A stretch of DNA of 64,000 nucleotides from Cellulomonas sp. SG140. Lineage in GTDB: Bacteria > Actinomycetota > Actinomycetes > Actinomycetales > Cellulomonadaceae. Position numbers and translations under genes: made by a program. The notes beneath the pieces are model-generated. The model had not been told where the DNA came from. It ran no database searches and saw nothing but the letters and a program-made list of their open reading frames with translations. Shown here piece after piece: positions 37,531 to 46,566 of this stretch. Numbering within the stretch: the stretch's first letter is position 1; the number at the start of each line of letters is the position of its first letter. The stretch is from contig NZ_JANZLA010000005.1 of NCBI RefSeq assembly GCF_025770785.1, positions 128,679-192,678 of the forward strand, in the 5' to 3' direction.

Positions 37531-39912
37531 ATGACCAGCCACGTGCAGTCGCCGGCCCCCCGACCCGCCGCCACGTCCGACACGGTGGAGCACGCGCTCG
37601 CCACCCCGGACCTCGAGCAGCCGTACGCCGAGCTGGGCCTCAAGCCCGACGAGTACGCGCGCATCCGTGACCTGCTGGGCCGCCGGCCCACCGCCGCCGA
37701 GCTCGCCATGTACTCGGTGATGTGGTCGGAGCACTGCTCGTACAAGTCGTCGAAGCTGCACCTGTCGACGTTCGGCGAGAACCACACGCCCGCGATGCGC
37801 GAGCACCTGCTGGTCGGCATCGGGCAGAACGCCGGGGTCGTGGACATCGGCGACGGGTGGGCGGTGACGTTCAAGGTCGAGTCCCACAACCACCCCAGCT
37901 ACGTCGAGCCGTACCAGGGTGCGGCCACCGGCGTCGGCGGCATCGTCCGGGACATCATCTCGATGGGCGCCCGCCCCGTCGCCGTGATGGACCAGCTGCG
38001 GTTCGGCGCCGTCGACCACCCGGACACCGCCCGCGTGGTGCACGGCGTCGTGTCGGGCGTCGGCGGCTACGGCAACTGCCTGGGCCTGCCGAACATCGGC
38101 GGCGAGCTGGTCTTCGACCCGTCCTACCAGGGCAACCCGCTGGTCAACGCCCTCTGCCTGGGCGTGCTCCGGCACGAGGACATCCACCTGGCCAACGCCG
38201 AGGGCGTGGGCAACCAGGTGGTGCTGTTCGGCGCCCGCACCGGCGGCGACGGCATCGGCGGCGCGTCGATCCTGGCCAGCGAGACGTTCGACGACTCGAA
38301 GCCCTCCAAGCGGCCGTCCGTGCAGGTGGGTGACCCCTTCATGGAGAAGGTGCTCATCGAGTGCTGCCTGGAGCTGTTCGCGGCGCACGTCGTCGAGGGC
38401 ATCCAGGACCTCGGCGCCGCCGGCATCAGCTGCGCCACCAGCGAGCTGGCGTCCAACGGCGGGTCCGGCATGCACGTCGACCTGGAGAAGGTGCTGCTGC
38501 GCGACCCCACGCTCACCGCGGGCGAGATCCTCATGTCGGAGTCGCAGGAGCGGATGATGGCCGTCGTCCGCCCCGACCAGCTGGACGAGTTCCTCGCCAT
38601 CACGCGCAAGTGGGACGTGGAGACGGCGGTGATCGGCGAGGTCACCGGTGACGGCCGGCTGACCATCGACCACTTCGGCGCCCGCATCGTCGACGTCGAC
38701 CCGAAGACGGTGGCGCACGAGGGCCCGGTGTACGACCGCCCCTACGCCCGGCCGGACTGGCAGGACGCCCTGGTCGCGGACTCCGTCAGCACGCCCGACG
38801 GCCAGGCGCGCTACCCGCGTCCGGACACGCCCGACGACCTGCGGGAGACCGTCCTGGCTCTCGTCGCCTCGCCGAACCTCGCCTCGAAGGCATGGGTCAC
38901 CGACCAGTACGACCGGTTCGTGCAGGGCAACACGGCCCTCGCCCAGCCCGACGACTCCGGCGTGGTCCGCGTCGACGAGACGACCGGCCTCGGCGTGGCG
39001 CTGGCCACCGACGCCAACGGCCGCTACGCCCAGCTCGACCCGTACGTCGGCGCCCAGCTCGCGCTGGCGGAGGCCTACCGCAACGTCGCGACGACGGGTG
39101 CCAAGCCGCTCGCTGTCACCGACTGCCTGAACATCGGCAGCCCCGAGCGCACCGACTCGATGTGGCAGCTGGTGCAGGTGATCCACGGCCTCGCGGACGC
39201 CTGCGTCGCGCTCGAGGTGCCGGTGACCGGCGGCAACGTCTCGCTCTACAACACCACGGGCGACCAGGCGATCCACCCCACGCCGGTGGTCGGCGTGCTC
39301 GGCGTGCTGGACGACGTGGCCGACGCGGTCCGCTCCGGCTGGACCAACCCCGGTGACGCCGTCTACCTGCTGGGCACCACCCGGCCGGAGCTCGACGGCT
39401 CCGCGTGGGCGGACGTGGTGCACCACCAGCTCGGCGGCACCCCGCCGAAGGTGGACCTGGAGGCCGAGCACCGGCTGGCCCTGGTGCTGGCCCAGGCCGC
39501 TCGCGACGACCTCGTGGATGCCGCGCACGACCTGTCGGAGGGTGGGCTCGCGCAGGGTCTGGTCGAGGCGTCGCTCCGGTTCGGGGTCGGTGTGCAGGTG
39601 GACCTGGACCCGCTGTGCACGCGGGACGGGCTGACGCCGTTCGAGGCGCTGTTCTCCGAGTCCACCGCCCGGGTGCTGGTCGCCGTGCCGCGCTCGGAGG
39701 AGGTCCGGCTGATCGACCTCTGCACCTCGCGGGGCGTGCCGGTGCTGCGGCTGGGCGAGACCGCCGAAACGTGCAGCCCGGGTGCCGGCCGGCCGGTGGA
39801 CCCGTCGGACCACGTGCACGCGCCGTCGGTCGAGGTGCAGGGCCTGTTCACCATCCCGCTCACCGAGCTGCGGACGGCGTCCGAGGGGACGCTGCCGCGC
39901 CACTTCGGCTGA
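37531..39912 (+). CDS. purL: Phosphoribosylformylglycinamidine synthase subunit PurL
   Basis: A 793-residue large subunit of the split FGAM synthase; its partners PurS and PurQ are at 18794-19761. Four-domain PurM-like duplication is visible. Key segments: [15 protein letters not shown], the ATP-site [34 protein letters not shown] and the second-half [11 protein letters not shown]. The length matches actinobacterial PurL (about 760-800). The ATG start is very close to a TATCCT box. The C terminus is followed by RNB ribonuclease after a 120-bp gap. Confidence 0.97.
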   Translation: MTSHVQSPAPRPAATSDTVEHALATPDLEQPYAELGLKPDEYARIRDLLGRRPTAAELAMYSVMWSEHCSYKSSKLHLSTFGENHTPAMREHLLVGIGQNAGVVDIGDGWAVTFKVESHNHPSYVEPYQGAATGVGGIVRDIISMGARPVAVMDQLRFGAVDHPDTARVVHGVVSGVGGYGNCLGLPNIGGELVFDPSYQGNPLVNALCLGVLRHEDIHLANAEGVGNQVVLFGARTGGDGIGGASILASETFDDSKPSKRPSVQVGDPFMEKVLIECCLELFAAHVVEGIQDLGAAGISCATSELASNGGSGMHVDLEKVLLRDPTLTAGEILMSESQERMMAVVRPDQLDEFLAITRKWDVETAVIGEVTGDGRLTIDHFGARIVDVDPKTVAHEGPVYDRPYARPDWQDALVADSVSTPDGQARYPRPDTPDDLRETVLALVASPNLASKAWVTDQYDRFVQGNTALAQPDDSGVVRVDETTGLGVALATDANGRYAQLDPYVGAQLALAEAYRNVATTGAKPLAVTDCLNIGSPERTDSMWQLVQVIHGLADACVALEVPVTGGNVSLYNTTGDQAIHPTPVVGVLGVLDDVADAVRSGWTNPGDAVYLLGTTRPELDGSAWADVVHHQLGGTPPKVDLEAEHRLALVLAQAARDDLVDAAHDLSEGGLAQGLVEASLRFGVGVQVDLDPLCTRDGLTPFEALFSESTARVLVAVPRSEEVRLIDLCTSRGVPVLRLGETAETCSPGAGRPVDPSDHVHAPSVEVQGLFTIPLTELRTASEGTLPRHFG

Positions 39913-39976
39913 CACCCGGCTGAGCCGGCTCGGCGGACGCAGCCTGCCTGGCGCGGCACCGTCCCGCCGCGCCACC

Positions 39977-39982
39977 TAGAGT
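39977..39982 (+). promoter_or_regulatory. -10 box of a leaderless promoter before a short leader ORF
   Basis: TAGAGT, 6 nt before the ATG at 39989. No Shine-Dalgarno sequence precedes that ATG. Confidence 0.45.
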
Positions 39983-39988
39983 CGCGGC

Positions 39989-40030
39989 ATGACCACGGCC
40001 GGTCCCTCCCGTCCCGCGACGAGGGGCTGA
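39989..40030 (+). CDS. 13-codon leaderless leader peptide (candidate)
   Basis: ATG 39989 through TGA 40028-40030 encodes MTTAGPSRPATRG. It follows TAGAGT by 6 nt, as for other leaderless genes here. The RNB ribonuclease starts 2 nt after its stop (GTG 40033), with GAGGGG inside the leader as a ribosome site, so translational coupling is likely. No regulatory codon run is evident. It could also be chance, since no homology can be judged at this length. Confidence 0.35.
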   Translation: MTTAGPSRPATRG

Positions 40031-40032
40031 CC

Positions 40033-41517
40033 GTGCCCCGGTCCCGCGTCGCCCGCCTTGCGGACGCCCAGGTCGCGGCCGCGCTGGCGCAGGTCCGTGC
40101 CGAGCTGGGCATCCCCACGGAGTTCGCCGCCGCGGCGGCCGACGAGGCGGCGACGGCAGCGCGCACGGGGCCGCGGGACGTCCCCGGGCGGTCGGTCGCA
40201 CGGGTGGACGCGACCGACCTGCCGCTGCTCACCATCGACCCGCCCGGCTCGATGGACCTCGACCAGGCCCTGCACGTCGCGGCCGCGGGCGACGGCTGGA
40301 CCGTGCACTACGCCATCGCGGACGTCGGCGCGTTCGTCGTCCCCGGCGGCGCCCTGGACACCGAGACCCACGCGCGCGGCACCACCTGCTACGGCCCGGA
40401 CGGCACCGTGCCGCTGCACCCGACGTCCCTGTCGGAGGGTGCCGCGAGCCTGCTGCCGGACCAGGACCGCCCGGCGGTGCTGTGGCGGTTCGACCTGGGA
40501 GCCGACGGCGAGCCGGCGGCGGTGCACGTCGGCCCGGCCACGGTCCGCAGCCGTGCACAGCTGGCGTACCCGCAGGCCCAGCGCATGCTCGACGAGCACG
40601 AGCCCGGGGCGCCGACCGAGGTGCTGGTCGGGGTGCGCGCGGTGGGCCGGCTGCGCGAGCGGGCGGAACGGGAGCGCGGTGGGGTGTCCCTGTCGGTGCC
40701 GGAGCAGCAGGTGGCGGCCGACGGGCACGGCGGCTGGATCACCAGCTTCCGGGCGGTCCTGCCGATGGAGCGCTGGAACTCGCAGCTCTCGTTGCTGACC
40801 GGGATGGCCGCGGCCCGGCTGATGCTCGACTCGGGCGTCGGCCTGCTGCGCACCATGCCGCCGGCGGACGACCGGGACGTCGCGCGGCTGCACCGCACGG
40901 CCGCCGCCCTCGACGTCGACTGGCCCGCCGACGAGCCCTACCCGCACCTGCTGCGGCGCCTGGACTCGGCGCACCCCGCGGAGGCCGCGTTCCTCGACGC
41001 CGCGACCTCCCTGTTCCGCGGCGCCGGCTACGTCGCGTTCGGCGGGTCGGACGGTGCGGCACCCCCGACGGGGTCCGCCGCCCGGCACGCGGCGATCGCG
41101 GCGCCCTACGCCCACGTCACCGCACCGTTGCGCCGCCTCGCGGACCGGTACGCCTCGGAGATCGCGATCGCGGCGTGCGCGGGGTCGGCGGTGCCGGAGT
41201 GGGTCCGCGCGGCCCTGCCCGGTCTGCCGTCGGTGATGGGCCGCACCGGTCAGCGGGCCGCCGCCTACGACCGCGAGGGGACCGACGTGGTGGAGGCGGC
41301 GGTGCTGGCGCCGCGGGTCGGAGGCACCTTCGACGGCGTGGTGGTCGACCGGCGGGACGCCGAGCCGACGCGGGGCGAGCTGGTGGTGCGGCACCCGGCG
41401 GTGCGGGCTCGGATCGAGGCCGGCGACGGTGCCGACCTCCCGCTCGGCGTGCCGGTCCGTGCACGGCTGGCCGAGGCGTCGGTGCCCCGGCGCACCGTGC
41501 TGTTCCGGCTCCCCTGA
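40033..41517 (+). CDS. RNB domain ribonuclease, RNase II/R-like, reduced architecture
   Basis: A 494-residue exoribonuclease-like protein. The RNB motif reads TIDPPGSMDLDQAL (67-80) with D69, D75 and D77 kept, but the fourth metal/catalytic aspartate of E. coli RNase II (D210) is Q78. Cold-shock and S1 RNA-binding domains found in RNase R are absent, and the protein is short. AGE: the C-terminal part has QRAAAYDREGTDVVEAAVLAPRVG and a small beta-rich end (EASVPRRTVLFRLP). Start GTG 40033 has GAGGGG 9 nt upstream. Whether the enzyme is active is uncertain. Confidence 0.88.
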   Translation: MPRSRVARLADAQVAAALAQVRAELGIPTEFAAAAADEAATAARTGPRDVPGRSVARVDATDLPLLTIDPPGSMDLDQALHVAAAGDGWTVHYAIADVGAFVVPGGALDTETHARGTTCYGPDGTVPLHPTSLSEGAASLLPDQDRPAVLWRFDLGADGEPAAVHVGPATVRSRAQLAYPQAQRMLDEHEPGAPTEVLVGVRAVGRLRERAERERGGVSLSVPEQQVAADGHGGWITSFRAVLPMERWNSQLSLLTGMAAARLMLDSGVGLLRTMPPADDRDVARLHRTAAALDVDWPADEPYPHLLRRLDSAHPAEAAFLDAATSLFRGAGYVAFGGSDGAAPPTGSAARHAAIAAPYAHVTAPLRRLADRYASEIAIAACAGSAVPEWVRAALPGLPSVMGRTGQRAAAYDREGTDVVEAAVLAPRVGGTFDGVVVDRRDAEPTRGELVVRHPAVRARIEAGDGADLPLGVPVRARLAEASVPRRTVLFRLP

Positions 41518-41568
41518 CCGGCCTTCGAGCCGGGCGAAATCCGCTCGCCCGCGCCGTCGGCACACTCC

Positions 41569-41574
41569 TACGGT
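41569..41574 (+). promoter_or_regulatory. -10 box of a probable leaderless promoter (rsgA)
   Basis: TACGGT, 6 nt before the rsgA ATG, with no Shine-Dalgarno sequence in between. Confidence 0.5.
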
Positions 41575-41580
41575 CGACGC

Positions 41581-42678
41581 ATGGACACCGTCCGGGTGGT
41601 GCGCGCCGACCGCGGCGCCGTCCTCGTCGTGCCCGCGGACGTGCCGCAGCGGCCGACGGACCAGGGCCACCGGGGCGCCGACCAGGCCCTCGACACGGTG
41701 GACGCAGCCGCGCCGGTGCGCGTCCCGCTCGACCACGACGGACTCGTCCCCGACCCGGACGGCCTCCGCCTGCCGCCGACGGTCGGTGACGTGCTGGTCC
41801 TCGACGCGTCAGCCCCCGGCGACCAGCCGCACGTGCACCACCTCGTGCCTCGGCGCACCGCGCTGGTGCGCGACACGGCAGGTGCCACCTCGCGGGAGCA
41901 GGTGCTCGCGGCCAACGTCGACGTGGTGCTCGTCGTCGAGCACCTCGACCCCGATCCGTCCCTCGGCCGCGTCGAGCGCCTGCTGACGCTCGCGTGGCGG
42001 TCCGGCGCCCAGCCGGTCGTGGTGCTGACCAAGTCCGACCTGGTGCCCGACGCGCCGTCGATGGCGGCCGAGGTCGCCTCGGTCGCCCCGGGCGCGCCGG
42101 TGCACGCCGTCAGCGTGGTCGACGGGTCCGGCCTCGACGGGCTGCGGGCGCTGCTGCGTCCCGGGACGACCCTCGTCATGGTCGGGCCGTCGGGTGCCGG
42201 CAAGTCGTCCCTGGTCAACGCCCTGGCGGGGCATCAGGTGATGGAGACCGGTGAGCGGCGTGCCGACGGACGCGGGCGGCACACCACCACCCACCGCGAG
42301 CTGGTGCCGCTCGGCGACGGCGTGCTGCTGATCGACACCCCGGGCGTGCGGGGGATCGGCCTGGTGGCCGATGCCGAGGCGCTCGACGAGACCTTCGCCG
42401 ACGTGACCGCGCTCGCGGCCGACTGCCGGTTCGCGGACTGCGCGCACCTGTCGGAACCCGGGTGCGCCGTGCTCGCGGCGGTGGAGGACGGCGAGCTGCC
42501 GGAGCGCCGCCTCGAGTCGTGGCGTCGCCTCGCCCGCGAGGCCGCTCACCAGGCGCGCCGGGCGGACGCGCGCCTCGCGGCGCAGGAGCGCGCCCGCGTC
42601 CGGCAGTGGAGCCGAGACGTGCACCGGTCGCTGCGCGAGCGAGACCGGGTCGAGGGGCGCGGCACCGGTCGCCGCTGA
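41581..42678 (+). CDS. rsgA: Ribosome small subunit-dependent GTPase A
   Basis: A 365-residue circularly permuted GTPase that helps mature the 30S subunit. The order is G4 (TKSD) before G1 (GPSGAGKSSLVNAL), then G2 threonine (RHTTTHREL) and G3 (DTPG). The C-terminal zinc knuckle is CRFADCAHLSEPGC, with C-x4-C-x-H-x5-C. The N-terminal OB domain is short and followed by a proline-rich link. All motifs needed for activity are present. The start follows TACGGT at leaderless spacing. The gene is followed by a 13-bp minisatellite. Confidence 0.95.
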   Translation: MDTVRVVRADRGAVLVVPADVPQRPTDQGHRGADQALDTVDAAAPVRVPLDHDGLVPDPDGLRLPPTVGDVLVLDASAPGDQPHVHHLVPRRTALVRDTAGATSREQVLAANVDVVLVVEHLDPDPSLGRVERLLTLAWRSGAQPVVVLTKSDLVPDAPSMAAEVASVAPGAPVHAVSVVDGSGLDGLRALLRPGTTLVMVGPSGAGKSSLVNALAGHQVMETGERRADGRGRHTTTHRELVPLGDGVLLIDTPGVRGIGLVADAEALDETFADVTALAADCRFADCAHLSEPGCAVLAAVEDGELPERRLESWRRLAREAAHQARRADARLAAQERARVRQWSRDVHRSLRERDRVEGRGTGRR

Positions 42679-42706
42679 GCCCGCGCCGTCGGTGGTCGGG
42701 GCACGG

Positions 42707-42784
42707 GTCGGGCCAGGAGGTCGGGCCTGGACGTCAGGCCAGGAAGTCGGGCCAGGAAGTCGGGCCAGGAAGTCCGGCCGGTCT
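42707..42784. repeat. 13-bp minisatellite between rsgA and the SCP2-like gene
   Basis: Six adjacent 13-bp units at 42707, 42720, 42733, 42746, 42759 and 42772, based on GTCGGGCCAGGAA. The fourth and fifth are identical; the sixth is diverged (GTCCGGCCGGTCT). The unit length is not a multiple of three. There is no coding reading that keeps frame, so this is an intergenic repeat. Confidence 0.9.
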
Positions 42785-42816
42785 CGCCCCGGGCGGTCGC
42801 GCGTCCCCGACCACGG

Positions 42817-42822
42817 CAGGAT
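42817..42822 (+). promoter_or_regulatory. -10-like box of the SCP2-like gene
   Basis: CAGGAT, 6 nt before GTG 42829, immediately after the minisatellite. Confidence 0.35.
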
Positions 42823-42828
42823 GTCCGG

Positions 42829-43209
42829 GTGGCGGTACGACGCAGGACGGATCCGGCTGACGGGCGTGCGGCACTCGCCGTGTGGCGTGCCGCGCCCGAC
42901 GAGGTACCGGTGGGCACCCGGCGCACCGCGGTCCGGTTCACCCTCGAGGAGCTGGCCGACGTGGCCCCCGGCAACTCGGTCGAGGTGCGCGTCCCGCCGG
43001 ACGGTGCCGTGCAGGCCGTCGCCGGCCCGCGGCACACCCGCGGCACCCCGCCGAACGTGGTCGAGACCGACCCCGACACCTGGCTCCGGCTCGCGACGGG
43101 TGCGCTGACGTGGACCGACGCCGTCGCCCAGGGCAAGGTGCACGCGTCGGGCGCCCGCGCCGACCTCGCGGACTGGCTGCCGCTCCAGGCCGCCCGCCCC
43201 CGCGCCTGA
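42829..43209 (+). CDS. Sterol carrier family protein (SCP2-like)
   Basis: A 126-residue protein with the fold of actinobacterial SCP-2/MDMPI-C-like domains: [41 protein letters not shown], then [29 protein letters not shown]. These bind lipid or other hydrophobic ligands, or help thiol transferases. It is small and single-domain. The start GTG 42829 follows CAGGAT by 6 nt. The stop TGA lies inside a 13-bp tandem duplication. Function is by family resemblance only. Confidence 0.75.
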   Translation: MAVRRRTDPADGRAALAVWRAAPDEVPVGTRRTAVRFTLEELADVAPGNSVEVRVPPDGAVQAVAGPRHTRGTPPNVVETDPDTWLRLATGALTWTDAVAQGKVHASGARADLADWLPLQAARPRA

Positions 43210-43230
43210 GTCCCGCCCCTGAGTCCCGCC
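43205..43230. repeat. 13-bp tandem duplication over the SCP2-like stop codon
   Basis: CCTGAGTCCCGCC at 43205-43217 and 43218-43230, exact and adjacent. The first copy supplies the stop TGA (43207-43209). Confidence 0.85.
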
Positions 43231-43236
43231 TAGGAT
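43231..43236 (+). promoter_or_regulatory. -10 box of a leaderless promoter
   Basis: TAGGAT, 6 nt before GTG 43243, starting one base after the duplicated repeat. Confidence 0.5.
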
Positions 43237-43242
43237 CGCCGC

Positions 43243-43734
43243 GTGCCGGATCCCCAGCCGACCCCCGAGCCCGACGACGCGGCCGTGCCGGACGTCGCCG
43301 CGACGCCCCCCGACACAGCCACACCCCCCGCCGACAACGCCGAGCCCCCCGTCGAGACCGCCGAACCCACCGACTCCGGCGCACCCGCCGAACCCGCCGA
43401 CACCCTCGCGCCCCCCGACAGCGGCGACCTAGCCGCCGACGCACCTGTTCCCACGGAGGACGAGCTGCTCCGCACCGCCGTGCCGGCCACCGTCCGCCAC
43501 GCCCCGCGTTACAGCGCCTTCCTCACCGCGGGCACCCTGGTCGGCCTCGTCGTCGGCCTCCTCGTCGCCGTGCTGCTCGGCGACGGCTCGGTCAGCAGCG
43601 CCGGCGGTGTGCTGCCGTTCCTCGGCGGCTCCAGCGGCGTCCGCCTGCTCTCGGCGCTGACCGGTGCCGTGCTCGGTCTGGGCATCGGCGCCGGTCTCGC
43701 CCTGTGGGCCGACCGCCGCTCGCTGCGCCGCTGA
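43243..43734 (+). CDS. Proline/acid-rich membrane protein
   Basis: A 163-residue protein. The first 80 residues are a low-complexity P/A/D/E/T-rich tail. Two C-terminal membrane segments follow (about 95-115 and 138-158: FLTAGTLVGLVVGLLVAVLLG and LTGAVLGLGIGAGLALWAD). No family is recognised. It lies directly before purF, from which it is separated by 38 bp holding a perfect palindrome. Low-complexity N-terminal extensions of this sort are usual in actinobacterial membrane proteins. Confidence 0.75.
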   Translation: MPDPQPTPEPDDAAVPDVAATPPDTATPPADNAEPPVETAEPTDSGAPAEPADTLAPPDSGDLAADAPVPTEDELLRTAVPATVRHAPRYSAFLTAGTLVGLVVGLLVAVLLGDGSVSSAGGVLPFLGGSSGVRLLSALTGAVLGLGIGAGLALWADRRSLRR

Positions 43735-43758
43735 GGTCGGATCCGCGCTCGCCCCTGT

Positions 43759-43772
43759 GCGACCATGGTCGC
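43759..43772. promoter_or_regulatory. 14-bp perfect palindrome abutting purF
   Basis: GCGACCATGGTCGC ends exactly at the base before the purF GTG. It could be an operator or limit initiation by RNA folding. No similar box precedes the other pur genes here. Confidence 0.45.
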
Positions 43773-45320
43773 GTGGCCCCCCGCGCGGACGGACGCTTGT
43801 CCCACGACCTGCTGCCGAACGAGAAGGGCCCGCAGGACGCCTGCGGGGTCTTCGGTGTCTGGGCTCCCGGCGAGGAGGTCGCCAAGCTCACCTACTTCGG
43901 CCTGTACGCGTTGCAGCACCGCGGCCAGGAGTCGGCGGGCATCGCGACCAGCGACGGGCGGCACCTGCTGGTCTACAAGGACATGGGCCTGGTCTCCCAG
44001 GTGTTCGACGAGACGGCGCTCAACGCGCTGACCGGGCACATCGCCATCGGCCACACCCGCTACTCGACGACGGGCGCCTCCACCTGGGAGAACGCGCAGC
44101 CCACGCTCGGCGCCACCGCCGGCGGCACCGTCGCCCTGGGCCACAACGGCAACCTGACCAACACCGCCGAGCTGATCGAGCTGGTCGCCGAGCGGTACGG
44201 CAGCAAGCGCCGTGGCGAGCTCGCCCGCGGCAACACCACGGACACCGCCCTGGTCACGGCGCTGCTCGCCGGCGACCCGGACCACACCCTCGAGGCGACG
44301 GCACTCGAGGTGCTGCCCCGCCTGCGAGGCGCGTTCAGCCTCGTCTTCATGGACGAGACCACCCTCTACGCCGCCCGTGACCCGCAGGGCGTCCGCCCGC
44401 TGGTGCTGGGCCGCCTCGAGCGCGGCTGGGTGGTCGCCTCGGAGACGCCGGCGCTCGACATCGTCGGTGCGTCGTACGTCCGCGAGGTCGAACCGGGCGA
44501 GTTCCTGGCGATCGACGCCGACGGGCTGCGCAGCAGCCGGTTCGCCCCGGTCGACCGGGCGGGCTGCATCTTCGAGTACGTGTACCTCGCGCGTCCGGAC
44601 ACGACGATCGCCGGCCGGTCGGTGCACGCCTCCCGCGTGGACATGGGTCGCCGGCTGGCCGTCGAGCACCCCGTCGAGGCGGACCTGGTGATCCCCGTGC
44701 CCGAGTCGGGCACCCCCGCGGCCGTTGGCTACGCGCAGCAGTCCGGCATCCCGTTCGGCCAGGGGCTGACCAAGAACGCCTACGTCGGCCGCACGTTCAT
44801 CCAGCCGTCGCAGACGCTGCGCCAGCTCGGCATCCGGCTCAAGCTCAACCCGCTGCGCGAGGTGATCCGCGGCAAGCGGCTCGTCGTCGTCGACGACTCG
44901 ATCGTCCGCGGCAACACCCAGCGCGCCCTGGTCCGCATGCTCCGGGAGGCCGGCGCCGCCGAGGTGCACGTGCGGATCAGCTCCCCACCGGTGAAGTGGC
45001 CGTGCTTCTACGGCATCGACTTCGCGTCGCGCGCCGAGCTGATCGCCAACGGCCTGGCCGTCGAGGAGATCGCCGCGTCCCTGGGTGCCGACTCCCTGGG
45101 CTACATCTCCATCGAGGGTCTCGTCGAGGCGACCGAGCAGCCGGTGGGCCAGCTGTGCACCGCCTGCTTCACCGGCAAGTACCCGATCCCGCTGCCGCCG
45201 GACGACCGGCTGGCCAAGAACCTGGTCGACCAGCAGCAGCTGCCCCTCGGCTCACCCGAGGACGGGCTGGTCACCCTCATCCCCAGCGCCGGCGCTGCGG
45301 GCGCGCTGGAGCACCCGTGA
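43773..45320 (+). CDS. purF: Amidophosphoribosyltransferase
   Basis: A 515-residue enzyme of the first committed step of purine synthesis. The N-terminal nucleophile cysteine is C24 in DACGVFGVW, after a propeptide-like segment that is removed in homologs. The PRPP loop is VVVDDSIVRGNT. Cysteines C265, C411, C462 and C465 (GCIFEY, PCFYGID and LCTAC) match the four 4Fe-4S ligands of the B. subtilis-type enzyme, with spacings of 146 and 3 kept. Start GTG 43773 is preceded by a perfect palindrome. The stop overlaps purM by 4 bp. Confidence 0.96.
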   Translation: MAPRADGRLSHDLLPNEKGPQDACGVFGVWAPGEEVAKLTYFGLYALQHRGQESAGIATSDGRHLLVYKDMGLVSQVFDETALNALTGHIAIGHTRYSTTGASTWENAQPTLGATAGGTVALGHNGNLTNTAELIELVAERYGSKRRGELARGNTTDTALVTALLAGDPDHTLEATALEVLPRLRGAFSLVFMDETTLYAARDPQGVRPLVLGRLERGWVVASETPALDIVGASYVREVEPGEFLAIDADGLRSSRFAPVDRAGCIFEYVYLARPDTTIAGRSVHASRVDMGRRLAVEHPVEADLVIPVPESGTPAAVGYAQQSGIPFGQGLTKNAYVGRTFIQPSQTLRQLGIRLKLNPLREVIRGKRLVVVDDSIVRGNTQRALVRMLREAGAAEVHVRISSPPVKWPCFYGIDFASRAELIANGLAVEEIAASLGADSLGYISIEGLVEATEQPVGQLCTACFTGKYPIPLPPDDRLAKNLVDQQQLPLGSPEDGLVTLIPSAGAAGALEHP

Positions 45321-46435
45321 CCGGGCACAAGGTCACCTACGCGGAGGCCGGCGTCGACGTGCACGCCGGTGACAAGGCCGTCGAGCTGATGCGCGAGGCG
45401 GTGCGCGCCACGCAGGGTGCCGAGGTGGTCGGCGGGGTCGGTGGCTTCGCGGGCCTGTTCGACGCCTCGGCGCTGATCGGCTACCGCCGGCCGCTGCTGG
45501 CCACGTCGACCGACGGCGTCGGTACCAAGGTGGCCGTCGCCCAGGCGCTCGACCGGCACGACACCATCGGGTTCGACCTGGTCGGCATGGTGGTCGACGA
45601 CATCGCCGTGGTCGGTGCCAAGCCCCTGTTCATGACCGACTACATCGCGTGCGGCAAGGTGGTCCCGGAGCGGATCGCCGACATCGTCCGCGGCATCGCC
45701 GCCGCGTGCCAGGTCGCCGGCACCGCCCTGGTGGGCGGTGAGACCGCCGAGCACCCGGGCCTGCTGGCGCCCGACGAGTACGACGTGGCCGGTGCCGCGA
45801 CGGGTGTTGTCGAGGCGGACGAGCTGCTCGGCCCGCACCGGGTCGAGGCGGGCGACGTGCTGATCGCCCTCGGGTCCAGCGGGCTGCACTCCAACGGGTA
45901 CTCGCTGGTGCGCCGCGTCATCGAGGTGTCCGGCTGGCGGTTCGACCGGTACGTCGACGAGCTCGGCCGCACCATCGGTGAGGAGCTCCTCGAGCCCACC
46001 CGGGTCTACGCAGCCGACTGCCTGGCGCTGACGGAGCGTGCCGCGGGTGGCGTGCACGCGTTCAGCCACGTCACCGGCGGAGGGCTGGCCGCCAACCTGG
46101 CCCGCGTGCTGCCCACCGGCTCGGTGGCGGAGGTCTCTCGCGCCGGCTGGCAGCTGCCGCCGGTGTTCTCCCTGGTGCAGCGCCTCGGCGGGGTGCCGTG
46201 GAACGACCTGGAGTCGACCCTGAACCTGGGGGTCGGCATGGTCGCCGTCGTCGCGCCGGAGGCCGCCGCCGGTGTGCTGTCGCACGCCGCTGAGCTGGGG
46301 CTGCCGGCCTGGGAGCTGGGCACCATCCGGGCGTTCGACCCGGAGCGCGACGTGCCGGGGACGCCGGACCTGGTCAGCGGCACCAAGGGTGTGCAGGGCG
46401 GCGCCGTCCTGATGTCGGGCAGCTACCGCGTCTGA
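45317..46435 (+). CDS. purM: Phosphoribosylformylglycinamidine cyclo-ligase
   Basis: A 372-residue AIR synthetase, closing FGAM to AIR with ATP. It reads TYAEAGVDVHAGDKAVELM, ATSTDGVGTKV, GMVVDDIAVVGAKPLFMTDYIACGK and LVGGETAEHPG, all family signatures. The last 40 residues agree with the expected end. GTG 45317 forms a 4-bp overlap with purF, so PurF and PurM are translationally coupled. A hairpin terminator is found about 110 bp downstream within the convergent DUF3073 gene end. Confidence 0.96.
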   Translation: MTGHKVTYAEAGVDVHAGDKAVELMREAVRATQGAEVVGGVGGFAGLFDASALIGYRRPLLATSTDGVGTKVAVAQALDRHDTIGFDLVGMVVDDIAVVGAKPLFMTDYIACGKVVPERIADIVRGIAAACQVAGTALVGGETAEHPGLLAPDEYDVAGAATGVVEADELLGPHRVEAGDVLIALGSSGLHSNGYSLVRRVIEVSGWRFDRYVDELGRTIGEELLEPTRVYAADCLALTERAAGGVHAFSHVTGGGLAANLARVLPTGSVAEVSRAGWQLPPVFSLVQRLGGVPWNDLESTLNLGVGMVAVVAPEAAAGVLSHAAELGLPAWELGTIRAFDPERDVPGTPDLVSGTKGVQGGAVLMSGSYRV

Positions 46436-46541
46436 GGATCGCGTCGCCGACGGGTCACGGCGTGACCGCGGGCTCGCGTCCTCAGCGGGGAGCGGTACCG
46501 GCAGGTCGCCCGCTACTCGGGTGGTGCGAGCCGGACACCGA

Positions 46542-46566
46542 ACGACGACCGCTCAGCGGTCGTCGT
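46542..46566 (-). terminator. Hairpin at the end of the DUF3073 gene
   Basis: ACGACGACCGC pairs with GCGGTCGTCGT around a TCA loop, an 11-bp perfect stem. The loop is the complement of the DUF3073 stop codon. It probably ends both this gene and the purM transcript, which arrives from the other side. Confidence 0.6.

Noticed and set aside
37402..39975. An 857-residue minus-strand frame opposite purL
   Set aside because: Low-complexity R/H/V/Q composition; it is antisense to the full purL gene with strong domain evidence.
42707..42784. Considered as a CRISPR array
   Set aside because: Units are 13 bp and directly adjacent, with no unique spacers.
42546..43136. Minus-strand frames over the minisatellite with repeated [14 protein letters not shown] peptides
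   Set aside because: Peptide repeats arise from reading the 13-bp DNA repeat; the 13-bp period breaks frame and there is no start signal.
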